A stretch of DNA of 64,000 nucleotides from Cystobacter ferrugineus (GTDB lineage: Bacteria > Myxococcota > Myxococcia > Myxococcales > Myxococcaceae): assembly GCF_001887355.1 (NCBI RefSeq), contig NZ_MPIN01000005.1, positions 552,681 through 616,680 of the forward strand, read 5' to 3'. The position numbers and the translations under genes are program-made. Below, piece after piece: positions 8,494 through 19,143 of the stretch. How positions within the stretch are numbered: the first letter of the stretch is position 1; every line of letters starts with the position of its first letter. The notes beneath the pieces were generated by a model. It was not told the origin of the DNA, ran no database searches, and worked only from the letters and a program-made list of their open reading frames with translations.

Positions 8494-9090
8494 TCACCCC
8501 GAGACCGCGCGTCGCGTGGCGGGGCGTTTCGCCTGGCGGAGCGTGTACTCGAACAGCTTCGGGTACCCGTCGAGCAGCTTCAACGTGTGCGCCAGGTGGA
8601 GGATCGACGCCAGGACCACGTCGGCGGCGGTGAACGAGTCGCCCGCGATGAACTCACGGCCGTCGAGCCGGACGTCGAGCACCTCGAGCACGTCATTCAG
8701 GCGTGCGTGTTGCCGCGAGAGGTCCACCTTCTTCTCCTCGGGCAGCTGCGTGTTCCAGTAGTGCTCGAGGACCAACGGATCGAGCGTCACCTCGGCGAAG
8801 ACGATCCACTGGAGATAGGGGCCTCGATCGGCCGAGCCCAGGGGCGGCGCCAGCTTCTTCTCGGGAAAGCGGTCGGCCAGATGGAGGCAGATCGCCAGCG
8901 ACTCGAAGAGCACGGTGGCGCCATCCACCAGCACCGGGACTTCGCCCAGGGGGTGCAACGCCAGGTGGGCCGGGGTCGTGGTCTCTTGTTTCGCGACGTC
9001 GAGCTTCACCAGCTCGTACGGCACTTCGAGCTCCTCGAGCAGCCAGCGGGCGCGGACCGCTCGGGTTCGCGGGGCGAAGTAGAGCTTCAT
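8494..9090 (-). CDS. Glutathione S-transferase
   Basis: 198 residues from MKLYFAPRTRA. Thioredoxin-like N-domain (residues 1-80) with the cis-Pro/gamma-Glu-binding segment GEVPVLVDG and ES motif (VLFESLAICLHLAD), then an all-helical C-domain with SFTAADVVLASIL. It conjugates glutathione to electrophiles or acts as a peroxidase or isomerase in the cytoplasm. The ATG at 9090 is chosen over upstream candidates because AGGAG lies just before it and the family starts directly at the first beta-strand. Divergent from the LysR gene at 9192, its likely regulator. Confidence 0.92.
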   Translation of the reverse strand: MKLYFAPRTRAVRARWLLEELEVPYELVKLDVAKQETTTPAHLALHPLGEVPVLVDGATVLFESLAICLHLADRFPEKKLAPPLGSADRGPYLQWIVFAEVTLDPLVLEHYWNTQLPEEKKVDLSRQHARLNDVLEVLDVRLDGREFIAGDSFTAADVVLASILHLAHTLKLLDGYPKLFEYTLRQAKRPATRRAVSG

Positions 9091-9191
9091 CGGAGAACTC
9101 CTGTGGGGGGTGAGCCGCGACAACATGCAGTCCCTTCCCCCTTGGCGACAATGACCTCGCCCATGGACTCTTTGTCAGGTTATTCTTGACG

Positions 9192-10097
9192 ATGATGATC
9201 TCGCCAGCCGACATGGTCCTCTTCGCGGCGGTCGTGCGTGAGGGCAGCTTCACGCGAGCGGCGCGCCAGTTGGGCATCACCAAGCAGACGGCCAGCGAGC
9301 GGATCGGCAAGTTGGAGGAGCAGCTCGGGGTGCGGCTGCTCGAGCGAACGACGCGGCGCCTGCGGATGACCGAGTCGGGAACCACCTATTACGACCGGTG
9401 CGCCGCGATCGCCGCGCAGATCGACGAGGCCAACAGCGAGGTGCAGCGGCGGCAGGCGGAGCCCGTCGGGCTGCTGCGAGTGGCCTCGCCGATGCTCTAC
9501 GGCCGCCGCTACCTGGCGCCAGTGGTCGCGGACTTCCTCTCCCGCTATCCCAAGGCGAGCGTCGAGCTGGTGCTCGCCGACCGCCGCGTCGACCTCATCG
9601 AGGAGGGGCTGGATCTCGCGATTCGCATCGGGACGATCGATGACTCGTCCCTGGTGGCGCGAAAGCTCGGGGAGGGTCCCAGCTACTTCGTGGCGAGCCC
9701 CGGGTATCTCTCGAAACACGGGATGCCGAGCGCGAAGGAGCTTCGCTCCGCGCGATGCATTGGCTTCAGCCCGTTCGAGACCTGGGAGGCCGAGAACGTG
9801 AAGACGCGGATCGATCCGGTGTTGACCGTGAACGACCTCGAGGTGGCGTGCGAGGCGGCGATCGCCGGTGTCGGCATCGCGCGGGTTCCGGAGATCCTCT
9901 GCCGAGAGGCGCTCCAGGACGGACGGTTGAAGGTCCTCTTCGGACCCAGGCCGGCGATGCTGAGGACCCTGTATGCCGTCTACCCGAGCCGGCTGAATCT
10001 CCCGTCGAAGGTCCGCCTTTTCGTGGACGCGCTGGCGACGCTGACCGAGCCGGTATCGCCGCCTCACCGCGGCGGAGCCAGGCGCAAGCAGCGGTAG
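9192..10097 (+). CDS. LysR-family transcriptional regulator
   Basis: 301 residues: N-terminal HTH (FAAVVREGSFTRAARQLGIT) and effector-binding domain. It shares the LExRTTRRLRxTExGxxYYxRC stretch with the LysR protein at 685, so both belong to the CrgA-like subgroup. Starts are possible at ATG 9192 or 9195, or TTG 9186; I prefer 9192. It sits 101 bp from the divergent GST gene and is the obvious candidate to control it, probably in response to an electrophilic or phenolic compound. The C-terminus carries a basic tail (GGARRKQR). Confidence 0.92.
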   Translation: MMISPADMVLFAAVVREGSFTRAARQLGITKQTASERIGKLEEQLGVRLLERTTRRLRMTESGTTYYDRCAAIAAQIDEANSEVQRRQAEPVGLLRVASPMLYGRRYLAPVVADFLSRYPKASVELVLADRRVDLIEEGLDLAIRIGTIDDSSLVARKLGEGPSYFVASPGYLSKHGMPSAKELRSARCIGFSPFETWEAENVKTRIDPVLTVNDLEVACEAAIAGVGIARVPEILCREALQDGRLKVLFGPRPAMLRTLYAVYPSRLNLPSKVRLFVDALATLTEPVSPPHRGGARRKQR

Positions 10098-10172
10098 TGC
10101 GCCCTCGTCATCCTCACCCCTCATACCCAACGGCGTGGCGGCGCCCGGGGCTCTCGTGAGACACAGGGGCTC

Positions 10173-11036
10173 ATGAAGCTTGGCGGCTATGTCATCCATG
10201 GGAACAACCGCGACACCCTCGGCGCATGCCTGAAGAGTCTGCTCGCCGTCTGCGACGAGGTGGTGGCGCTCGATTCCCGATCCACGGACGGCTCGGTGGA
10301 ACTCGTCCGGGAGGCGGGAGTCCGCTCCGTCTCCCGCCCCTGGCGGGGCTACGGGGCCGCGCGCGCCGCCGCCATGGAGGAACTGGGCGCGTGTGACTAT
10401 GTCTTCTATCTCGACTCGGACGAGCACCTGACGCCCGGGGCCGTCCACGCCCTCCAGGCCTGGCGCGCCTCGGGGCCGACGGCACCCGCCTACCTCCTGC
10501 CCCGCGAGGACTGGGCTGAGCTGGACGGACACCGCTTCCGCTACCGCACGGAATGGCGCGCGCGCCTGGTCCGCCGTGACAAGGCCCTCTGGCGTCCAGA
10601 GATGATCGTCCACGAGGCCCTGCCCCGGATGCGCGCCGAGCGCCTGTACGCGCCCATCGAGCACCGCTTCGCCACCTCGCTCGAGGGACGGGAGTCGAAG
10701 GAGGAACGGTATGCCCTGCTGTGGGCGGTGCGCGCCTTCGCCGAGGGCAAACGCCTCAAGCCCGCCGCCCTCCAGCGTCCGGCGCACTTGATCCGCGACT
10801 GCCTCGTGCATGGGGCGCTCTGGCGCGGGGGACTCGATGCGCTGCGTCTGGCCTGGGCGGTGTCCGTCTACCACTCGGCCAAGTACCGCCACCTGGGGGC
10901 CTTGCGACGGGGAGCCTTCCCCGAGTTGCGGCGGGCCTTCTCCGAGGGGCGCTACGAGGAGGTGTTCGCGCTCGTGCGTGAGCAGCCCCGGCTCCCCATG
11001 GCGCCCGGGCCGGTCAGAAACGACCGGACAGGGTGA
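10173..11036 (+). CDS. Family 2 glycosyltransferase
   Basis: 287 residues. GT-A nucleotide-sugar motifs: VIHGNNRDTLGACLKSL at the N-terminus, the nucleotide-binding DSRSTDGS near residue 35, and the metal-binding YLDSDE near residue 93. The overall plan resembles the short lipopolysaccharide-core glucosyltransferases (WaaE/KdtX type), including a helical C-terminal part rich in Arg. It probably adds a sugar to a cell-surface polysaccharide or LPS on the inner face of the cytoplasmic membrane. It stands alone, without other glycan genes next to it, so the acceptor is unknown. Confidence 0.85.
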   Translation: MKLGGYVIHGNNRDTLGACLKSLLAVCDEVVALDSRSTDGSVELVREAGVRSVSRPWRGYGAARAAAMEELGACDYVFYLDSDEHLTPGAVHALQAWRASGPTAPAYLLPREDWAELDGHRFRYRTEWRARLVRRDKALWRPEMIVHEALPRMRAERLYAPIEHRFATSLEGRESKEERYALLWAVRAFAEGKRLKPAALQRPAHLIRDCLVHGALWRGGLDALRLAWAVSVYHSAKYRHLGALRRGAFPELRRAFSEGRYEEVFALVREQPRLPMAPGPVRNDRTG

Positions 11037-11172
11037 AGCCGCCGAGGTTGCCCGTCATCCGCGGGACACGCTCGACGCCTGGCGCGTGGAGGCATGTGTA
11101 ACCCCGCGTTTTTTCAGCATTTCCCAGCTCCTCGCAACATCGCACCTCATTTGCCGAGAATAGAGAGTTCGA

Positions 11173-11202
11173 TCGGTCCAAAATGACCTCACGGTCGGTC
11201 CA
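11173..11202 (+). promoter_or_regulatory. Direct-repeat operator candidate
   Basis: TCGGTCCA occurs at 11173-11180 and 11195-11202, 22 bp apart (about two helical turns), just upstream of the ribosome-binding site of the 639-aa gene. This spacing fits a dimeric regulator or activator site; no regulator is adjacent. Confidence 0.35.
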
Positions 11203-11222
11203 TCGATCAGGGAGATGACACC

Positions 11223-13142
11223 ATGAGTGCTGGACGCATAGGGGATGGAGGCGCGGCGGCGGCGGCAGCGGCACGACGCGCGGCGGCGGAGGCGGCGCGA
11301 AGGGCGGCGGAGGCCGCGGCGCGAAGGGCGGCGGAGGCCGCGGCTCGGCGGGCGGCGGAGGCCGAGGCTCGGCAGCCGTCGCAGCAGAAGTCCACCTTCG
11401 AGCCGGCTGGCGCGAAGAACAAGCTGAGCCTGGACGGCCAGGGTGCACCCGCGTCCTCGCTGTTCACCGAGAACTCGAAGGACGGCCAGGTCAACTGCCT
11501 CGACAAGGCAGCGGACTGGGTGAACAACAGCTCCCCCGAGCAGCAGCGCCGCTCGGAGCTGGTGTTCCTCGAGGACTCGCGCGCGGGCGCCGAGGGCCAG
11601 ACGGGCCACGTGGTGGTGCGCGAGGGCGAGCGCGTGCTCGACCCGAGCAGCGGCAAGAGCTACGAGGACATGAACGCCTACCTGCGCGAGCAGCCGCACT
11701 ACAGCGAGGTCGGCGCCATGTCGGGCACGGCGGCCGCGAAGGTCTTCTCCACCGAGCCCGGCTCCCTCGAGCGCGCCGAGGCCCTGGCCGACGCGAAGGT
11801 GTCTCCCGAGCTTCAGCGGATGATGGTCGCCGACCCGCCCGTCCCCGAGCTCGCGCCCGACCCCGCCACCGTCGAGCCGCGGAACGTCACCGTCCCCGGC
11901 CAGGCCGGACCGGTGTCCGTGGAGTTCAGCGACACGCTCGAGAAGGACGTGAAGAAGGAGGACGGCTACGTCACCGTCTCCATCAACGCCGAGACGAAGA
12001 TCTCCGCCTCCGGCTCGGTGGAGTTCGGCAAGGCGAGGGTGGGCGCGTCCGTGGGTGGCGGCGTCTCCGCGGGCAAGGACATGTCGTACGAAGTGAAGAT
12101 GAAGGAGGCGGACTTCGAGAAGCTCAAGCGCGGCGAGATTCCTCCGCCCCACCCGCTCAACCCGGAGACGCTGCCGGACGGGGCCTCCATCAAGATGGAG
12201 CAGCGCCAGTTCAAGGGCTACTCCATGGAGGCGGGTGTGAACTACCACGCGGTGGAGCTGGGCATGTCCGGCGAGGTGACGGAAGGCAAGGGCATGTCCG
12301 TCGAGGTCAGCCGGAAGGGTGACAAGGTGCAGGTGACGGCGGGCCCCACCGAGTTCATCGAGAACGACGGCAAGGTGAGCATCGGTGCCGGGCCGGTGTC
12401 CGTGAGCGCGGGCCGCACCGACACGCTCGAGGAGTACAAGCTGCGCACCGCCGAGTTCGACCTGTCCAACCCGGAGGGCCAGAAGGCCTTCGAGTCCTTC
12501 CGCAAGGACGGCCGCATGCCGGAGAAGGAAGGGCCGGGCGTGTCCAACACCCTGCGCTTCGACAAGGTCAGCTACGAGTCGGTGGGCGGCAAGTTCGGCA
12601 TCGAGGTGGGTCCCTTCAGCGCGGAGTCCGAGGGCACCACCAACACCGGCGACTACCTCATCACCCACCACCCGGACGGGACGAAGTCGCTCACCATGGA
12701 CGTCACCTACGGCGGAGATCACCCGGATCTCACCTTCGAGCAGAAGTACGACAAGGACGGCAAGCCCATTCCGGGCACGGACAAGTACGCGCTGAAGTTC
12801 GACACCAAGGACGACAACGCCCGCGAGCTGCTCGTCCACGCGTACACGGGCGACCAGGCCCAGGCGAAGGCCGCGCGGGGGAATGACGACCCCATCACCG
12901 TCAACCTCACCGCCGCCGACGTGCGGGAGCTCCAGCGCCGCGCCGCGGACCAGCCCATGGCCCACATGGGAATCAACGTCCTGCTCACCGACTACGACGG
13001 CAAGCCGGTGGACCCGTTGATGGCGGTGCGCACCATGGCCTGCTCGCCGACGTACAACGAGTACCGGCTGGCCCAGAGCCTCTTCGGCATCATGATGCAG
13101 GATGGGCGCAAGCCCATCCCCGGCGAGGTCAAGGTCGGCTGA
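11223..13142 (+). CDS. Large unknown protein, Ala/Arg-rich N-terminus and Cys/His/Asp N-domain
   Basis: 639 residues without a Sec signal. Residues 10-50 are a repetitive (RRAAEAA)n stretch likely to form a charged helix. Residues 85-165 carry a conserved-looking block: Cys92 in NCLDKAADWV, His129 in GHVVV, Asp140 in DPSSGKSY. The spacing and order recall papain-like or NlpC-like folds. The remaining 450 residues are rich in beta-strand and in Gly/Ser/Thr/Glu, with repeated phrases such as GPxSVSAGRTDTLEEYK and GPFSAESEGTTNTGDY, suggesting a long beta-solenoid or beta-sheet body. AGGGAG precedes the ATG. I recall similar N-terminal blocks in several myxobacterial paralogues, but no function. 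Its partner genes are not nearby. Confidence 0.8.
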   Translation: MSAGRIGDGGAAAAAAARRAAAEAARRAAEAAARRAAEAAARRAAEAEARQPSQQKSTFEPAGAKNKLSLDGQGAPASSLFTENSKDGQVNCLDKAADWVNNSSPEQQRRSELVFLEDSRAGAEGQTGHVVVREGERVLDPSSGKSYEDMNAYLREQPHYSEVGAMSGTAAAKVFSTEPGSLERAEALADAKVSPELQRMMVADPPVPELAPDPATVEPRNVTVPGQAGPVSVEFSDTLEKDVKKEDGYVTVSINAETKISASGSVEFGKARVGASVGGGVSAGKDMSYEVKMKEADFEKLKRGEIPPPHPLNPETLPDGASIKMEQRQFKGYSMEAGVNYHAVELGMSGEVTEGKGMSVEVSRKGDKVQVTAGPTEFIENDGKVSIGAGPVSVSAGRTDTLEEYKLRTAEFDLSNPEGQKAFESFRKDGRMPEKEGPGVSNTLRFDKVSYESVGGKFGIEVGPFSAESEGTTNTGDYLITHHPDGTKSLTMDVTYGGDHPDLTFEQKYDKDGKPIPGTDKYALKFDTKDDNARELLVHAYTGDQAQAKAARGNDDPITVNLTAADVRELQRRAADQPMAHMGINVLLTDYDGKPVDPLMAVRTMACSPTYNEYRLAQSLFGIMMQDGRKPIPGEVKVG

Positions 13143-13149
13143 GCTTCAC

Positions 13150-14517
<1,368 letters not shown>

Positions 14518-14638
14518 ACGCGGGTAGGCATATCAGACCGAGGGCATGACCCGTACTCGGGTATCGGGGCGCGCCCCCCCCCCGGGGCCGAGGGGCACTG
14601 GGGCGAGACCGCACCGCCCCGCGTGCTAGGTTGAGCGC

Positions 14639-15856
14639 ATGTCTCCCGACCGTCGCCCCTGGCTGGCCGTGATGGTGGCCGCGCTTGGCTACTTCGTCGA
14701 CATGTTCGACCTCGTCATGTTCTCGATCCTGCGCATCCCCTCGCTGCGCGGCATCGGCGTGACGGACCCCGAGGAGCTGGCCCGGCTCGGCAAGCACCTG
14801 CTGGACATGCAGCTCATCGGCATGCTGCTCGGGGGCTTCGCCTTCGGGGCCGCGGGAGATCGCTTCGGCCGGACGCGCACCCTCTACGCCTCCATCGCGC
14901 TCTACTCGACCGCGAACCTGCTCAACGCCTTCGTCACCAACGTGGAGGCATACGCCGTGCTGCGGGCCCTGGCGGGCTTCGGGCTCGCGGGAGAGCTCGG
15001 CGCGGGCATCACCCTGGTGGGCGAGCTGCTCCCCACCCGGCTGCGCGGCGTGGGCACCACCCTCGTCGCCTCGGTGGGGCTGCTCGGCGCCGTGGTGGCG
15101 GGCGCCACCGCCGAGCTGCTGGGCTGGAAGACCTGCTATGTGCTCGGCGGGGTGCTCGGCTTCGTGCTGCTCGCCATGCGCCTGGGCGTGGCCGAGAGCG
15201 GCCTGTTCGAGCAGATGGCCCAGAGCACCGCGCCCCGAGGCAATCCGCTGGGACTGCTCTGGCCCTCGGAGCGGCTGGTGCGCTTTGGCTGCATCGTGCT
15301 GAGCGCCATGCCCATCTGGTTCGCCACCGGCGTGCTCTTCGTGTTCGCGCCCGAGCTGGGCAGGGCCATGGGCCTGTCCGAGGCCATCCAGCCCGGCCGC
15401 GTCATCGGCTTCGCCTACGGCGGCGTGGTGGTGGGCAACTTCTCGAGCGGCTGGCTCAGCCAGGTGTTGCGCAGCCGCAAGCGGGCCATCGGGGCCTTCC
15501 TCGTCGCGCTCGCCGTCTCCATGCTCGTGTTCCTCGAGGTGGCCCCGCTCGGCCCCATGCCGTTCTACGCGATGATTTTCGTGGTGGGCGCGGCCACCGG
15601 CTACTGGTCCGTCTTCGTCACCACGGCGAGCGAGCTGTTCGGGACGAACCTGCGCGCCACCGCCGCCACGAGCGCGCCCAACGTGGTGCGGGGCCTGGCC
15701 GTCCCCATCACCTCGCTCTGGTTCGCCCTCAAGCCCACGCTCGGAGTGCTCCCCGCCACGCGCATGCTGGCCCTGGGCTGCTGCGCCATCGGGCTGGTGT
15801 GCACCCTCATGCTGCGCGAGACGTTCCACCGGGATCTCGACTTCACCGAGTCCTGA
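14639..15856 (+). CDS. Major facilitator superfamily transporter
   Basis: 405 residues with about 12 hydrophobic helices. Motif A is visible between helices 2 and 3 as GAAGDRFGRTRTLY. The N-terminal helix (GYFVDMFDLVMFSILRIPSL) resembles metabolite:proton symporters of the sugar/phosphate/aromatic-acid type. The substrate is not clear. The inner-membrane protein is divergent from the DAHP synthase gene with 121 bp between starts. That spacer includes a run of nine or more C residues near 14573-14582, which could be slippery in replication or sequencing but lies outside coding DNA. Confidence 0.9.
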   Translation: MSPDRRPWLAVMVAALGYFVDMFDLVMFSILRIPSLRGIGVTDPEELARLGKHLLDMQLIGMLLGGFAFGAAGDRFGRTRTLYASIALYSTANLLNAFVTNVEAYAVLRALAGFGLAGELGAGITLVGELLPTRLRGVGTTLVASVGLLGAVVAGATAELLGWKTCYVLGGVLGFVLLAMRLGVAESGLFEQMAQSTAPRGNPLGLLWPSERLVRFGCIVLSAMPIWFATGVLFVFAPELGRAMGLSEAIQPGRVIGFAYGGVVVGNFSSGWLSQVLRSRKRAIGAFLVALAVSMLVFLEVAPLGPMPFYAMIFVVGAATGYWSVFVTTASELFGTNLRATAATSAPNVVRGLAVPITSLWFALKPTLGVLPATRMLALGCCAIGLVCTLMLRETFHRDLDFTES

Positions 15857-16042
15857 GCACGGCTCGCTCGGGCCGATGACTCCGGTTCCAACCATTTCAT
15901 TGTCAATTCCGGCTCTCCCATCGGCCGTCCACGGCCCTCCCCTCAACAGGGCCCCCCTCCTCCCATACGCCCCTGGTCCAAGTCCTGCACGGGGCCACGT
16001 GCCGCCTCGGTCCCGTCCTGACGCCGTGAGTGGCCCGTCCTC

Positions 16043-17575
16043 ATGCGACCCTCGTTCCTCTCCTGGATGTCCCTCCTGAAGTCCTCGTCCCGCCATCCCA
16101 ACGGCCCGAGACCGTGGCCGCGAGGACACGTGGTCCCCAGGCCACGGGCTTCGTGGATTCAGGCCCTGTTCGCGTCAGCACTGCTCCTGGCACCCGGTGC
16201 GCTCGCCCAGCAGCCGGCGCCTCGCGTCCCGCTCCACCACATCCGCATTCCGGCGTTGAACCTGGAAGTGGAGCACCACTCGGGACAAGAGCTGGATTTC
16301 CGCTGTGGGGACAGTCCCTGGTGGCGGGTCGAGCTGAGCGTCAATCTCACGCAGTCGGACTCCTGCTCGAGGAAGATCATCCAGCAATCGGTGAGGGTGG
16401 TGGACGGGAGCACGCGCAACTGGCTGTGGTACACGCGCTCCCTCACCGAGGGAAATCAGCCCCCCGGAACCGCGCCGGAGCTCGAACTGGTGTGCCAAGG
16501 AGACACCGCCCAGGTGCGGATGGGCACACTGCCGGTGGCCATCCTCTCCCAGCCACTGCCCGACAGCGGCGCGCGGCCCGCCCTGGATGCCTCCGTGACC
16601 CGGGAGTTGGAGCGGCGGCTGACCCGGCCCGCCCGAGGTCAACCCCGAGAGGCGGAAGCGCTGCGCGCGCTCCTCGCCGACATGGTCGACGCCGACCTCC
16701 GGACCCTGCTGCTCGCGGACCTCGATGCGCAGCGTGAGGCGTTCGCCTCGGGCGATTGGCGTCCCGTGGGTCGCGCCGACAGCCTGTGGAAGGACGGGGC
16801 CGCGCCGCGGGAGTTGCAGGACGCCATGCCGCGGCTGGTGCGGGAGGTCAAGCAGGCCCGCGAGCGCAGCCAGCCCTGGCGCGCCATCGAGCCGCACCGG
16901 GTGGGCGAGCTGCGGTGGCCCTCGCGACTGCCCCCCTTCAAGGAATCGACGCTCTTCTGGCGTGGGCCGTCCCTGTGCGTGCAGCAGGAGGACGAGACGC
17001 CGGACGGCACCTCGCCCAAGACCATGCGCTGCCTCGACCCGGCGGAGCGCCAGTGGAGCGAGCCCCAGGTGCTCCCTTCCCCCTCGTCCCGGACGCTCTA
17101 TTGGAACGAGTATGGCTGCGGCGCCATCTGCTCCGAGGCCGGGGTGTGCGTGCCGCCAGAGGAGCGCGCCATCGGAGGCATTCCCGACCAGGGCATCCTC
17201 TCGCGCCAGGAAGGCCGCTGGGTCCTGACGTCCCGGGGCATGAAGGAGCGCACCCTGTCACCCGCGACGGTGAACGCCGAGCTGGCCCAGGGCCCCGGGG
17301 GGCCGGTGCTGGGCGACGGCCGCTACCTGCTGACGGGCGAGGGCGACAGCTTCGTTCCGCTCGACGACTCGGATCGGCGCAAGTGGTACCTCCTCGAGGC
17401 GCCGCCTCCCGAGGGGCAGTGGTTGAACGCCGTGGTGTCCCCCGATCAGCGCTGGGTGGCCGTGCTCTCCGGAGACAAGCACGAGGTGGAATCCTCGCTG
17501 AATCCGCCAGCCGTTCAGCTCTGGGTTGCGCGCCTGGTCCCGACTTCCTCCCCTCCTGGAGCCCGTTCCCCATGA
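16043..17575 (+). CDS. Secreted protein of unknown function
   Basis: 510 residues. An unusually long Arg-rich N-terminus precedes a hydrophobic core and a cleavage site around ALA/QQ (residue 55), so the true start may be an internal Met such as position 9. The mature part has many Cys (about 10) and Trp residues, suggesting a disulfide-stabilised periplasmic or extracellular protein; no family is recognised. Its stop overlaps the ATG of the next gene by 4 bp (ATGA at 17572), so the two are translationally coupled and probably act together. Confidence 0.7.
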   Translation: MRPSFLSWMSLLKSSSRHPNGPRPWPRGHVVPRPRASWIQALFASALLLAPGALAQQPAPRVPLHHIRIPALNLEVEHHSGQELDFRCGDSPWWRVELSVNLTQSDSCSRKIIQQSVRVVDGSTRNWLWYTRSLTEGNQPPGTAPELELVCQGDTAQVRMGTLPVAILSQPLPDSGARPALDASVTRELERRLTRPARGQPREAEALRALLADMVDADLRTLLLADLDAQREAFASGDWRPVGRADSLWKDGAAPRELQDAMPRLVREVKQARERSQPWRAIEPHRVGELRWPSRLPPFKESTLFWRGPSLCVQQEDETPDGTSPKTMRCLDPAERQWSEPQVLPSPSSRTLYWNEYGCGAICSEAGVCVPPEERAIGGIPDQGILSRQEGRWVLTSRGMKERTLSPATVNAELAQGPGGPVLGDGRYLLTGEGDSFVPLDDSDRRKWYLLEAPPPEGQWLNAVVSPDQRWVAVLSGDKHEVESSLNPPAVQLWVARLVPTSSPPGARSP

Positions 17576-19071
17576 TCCCCTTGCCGAGAATTTCCTGGTG
17601 CGCGCTGAGCCTGCTCATCGGGCTGCATGCGCTGGACGTGCGAGCCCAATCAGACGACGGTGAGGAGTCCTGCCGTGTCGTCAGTCAGGACGGCGCGCCG
17701 GCCCGACTCGATCCGCCGGGTGAGCGGACCCAGCGCGCCTGCTCGGCGAAGTGGTGCGCGGGGCTGAACCATTACAACATGGGATACAGCCACTTCATCA
17801 CCTGTCTGTATGTCACGGACAAGGCGGGTACTCCCACCAGTACCCTCTCCCTCGACCATGGCATGGAGGGACTCAAGACGGTCCGGTTCCTGGCCGATGA
17901 CCGGATCGAGCTGTCCTATTCGACCTGTGACCGCTCCTGGTCCGAGGTCTACGCGCTCGATGCGCGCGGACAACTGCCGCGTCCGCGGCCTCCGCCGCCT
18001 CCCTCGGCGCGGCAGCGGCACGAGCAGCAGGTATTGAAGCGGAAGCAGGAGGCCGAGTACTCCCGGCGATTGGAGCTGGAGGCCCGGTCGAGTTGCCAGC
18101 ATCTGGACGAGGAACCGAGTTGCGGGGAGCAGTCCCTCCCGGAGGAGGTGCGAGAGCGCCTCGGTCAGGCCTGTGGGCAACCCGCCGGGGGCATCCTGGG
18201 CGTGTGCTCGAAGGCGGGATGCATGGGGCTCGTGCGGACCCACACGGGTGAAGCCCGCTCCTACTGCATCGCCTGGGCTCCCCAGCGGGGACCCGCGATC
18301 GTGGTGCCCACGGCCTCGGAGGACCTCAGGTCGATCATCCTCGACGGCTCGTTCATCTGTCTGAACAAAGTGCGGTCCATCAATGGTTGGACGGCCTACT
18401 CCATGGAGGAGTGCGTGGACATGTCGGGGCCCGTCGCGCGCCTGGTGCGCGAGCCACCCGGAAAGGTGAGCGGCAACGCGGACTATGAGATCCTCCCCTA
18501 CCGGGGCGAGGCGCCGCTCATCGATGGCAAGGCCCTGGAACTGGAGTGGAAGGCACCCACGTTGGAGATCGCGACGGCCGCCCTGGTGGGCGAAGGGCTC
18601 GAGGCGTGGCGGGACGCACGAGATGCCTCGGCGGAGTGGATCTTCCGCTCACGAGACGAGGAGTTGCTCTTCCTCTTGCGCGTGCATGACGACCAGGTCG
18701 TCGCGGGGGAGTTGCCCGAGCACAACGATGGGGTGAGCCTGAAGTTCTTCCAGGGAGAGGAGTCGTCGCACGAGCTACGCGTGCTCCTGGCGCCAGCGGG
18801 ACGGGTGAGCACGACCGGGGCCTCCCATGCCCGGTGTGCCTGGAGCGCAACGGGGGATGGCTACCGGATGGAGTGTGCCGTCCCCCTGAAGGAACTGGGT
18901 CTGCCACGAGTCCCCTCGGCCTGGACGGTCCGGGTCGGCGTGGAGGATCGGGACGGGCGTGGCGAGCCGCTCACGCGATTGAGCACCTTCAACCGCCTCG
19001 TCGCATGGAGTGAGTTTCCCCCGCCCTGGAACGAGGCCGCGCGGCTGTCCCCCTGGGAGCCCTGCCCATAG
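17572..19071 (+). CDS. Secreted protein with C-terminal CBM9-like domain
   Basis: 499 residues. Signal peptide (MIPLPRISWCALSLLIGLHA, cut after VRA), a Cys-rich N-domain, a basic Gln/Glu/Arg linker (RQRHEQQVLKRKQEAEYSRR) and a C-terminal domain of about 170 residues. The last matches the carbohydrate-binding family 9-like pattern: ALELEWKAP, AEWIFRSRDEELLFLLRVHD, HNDGVSLKFF, GYRMECAVPLKELG, WTVRVGVEDRDG. The longer upstream frame is only read-through of the preceding gene's DNA in another frame; ATG 17572 overlaps that gene's stop and fits the signal peptide. It likely binds a polysaccharide or glycan outside the cell. Confidence 0.75.
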   Translation: MIPLPRISWCALSLLIGLHALDVRAQSDDGEESCRVVSQDGAPARLDPPGERTQRACSAKWCAGLNHYNMGYSHFITCLYVTDKAGTPTSTLSLDHGMEGLKTVRFLADDRIELSYSTCDRSWSEVYALDARGQLPRPRPPPPPSARQRHEQQVLKRKQEAEYSRRLELEARSSCQHLDEEPSCGEQSLPEEVRERLGQACGQPAGGILGVCSKAGCMGLVRTHTGEARSYCIAWAPQRGPAIVVPTASEDLRSIILDGSFICLNKVRSINGWTAYSMEECVDMSGPVARLVREPPGKVSGNADYEILPYRGEAPLIDGKALELEWKAPTLEIATAALVGEGLEAWRDARDASAEWIFRSRDEELLFLLRVHDDQVVAGELPEHNDGVSLKFFQGEESSHELRVLLAPAGRVSTTGASHARCAWSATGDGYRMECAVPLKELGLPRVPSAWTVRVGVEDRDGRGEPLTRLSTFNRLVAWSEFPPPWNEAARLSPWEPCP

Positions 19072-19143
19072 AGTTTCAGCACTCCCCCTCGACACGGCTC
19101 CCATGCGTCCTTCACGGCCGGGCACGGCCGCGTACGACACCGC

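Noticed and set aside
11014-11073. Minus-strand frame ending NLGGFTLSGRF, like the last strand of an outer-membrane barrel
   Set aside because: Only about 20 residues look right, and it overlaps the end of the glycosyltransferase gene. Too short to separate from chance, although a decayed barrel gene is possible.
16756-17571. Upstream extension of the CBM9-like secreted protein
   Set aside because: The extension is low-complexity Arg/Gly/Ala sequence antiphase to the previous gene. The ATG at 17572 begins a clear signal peptide.
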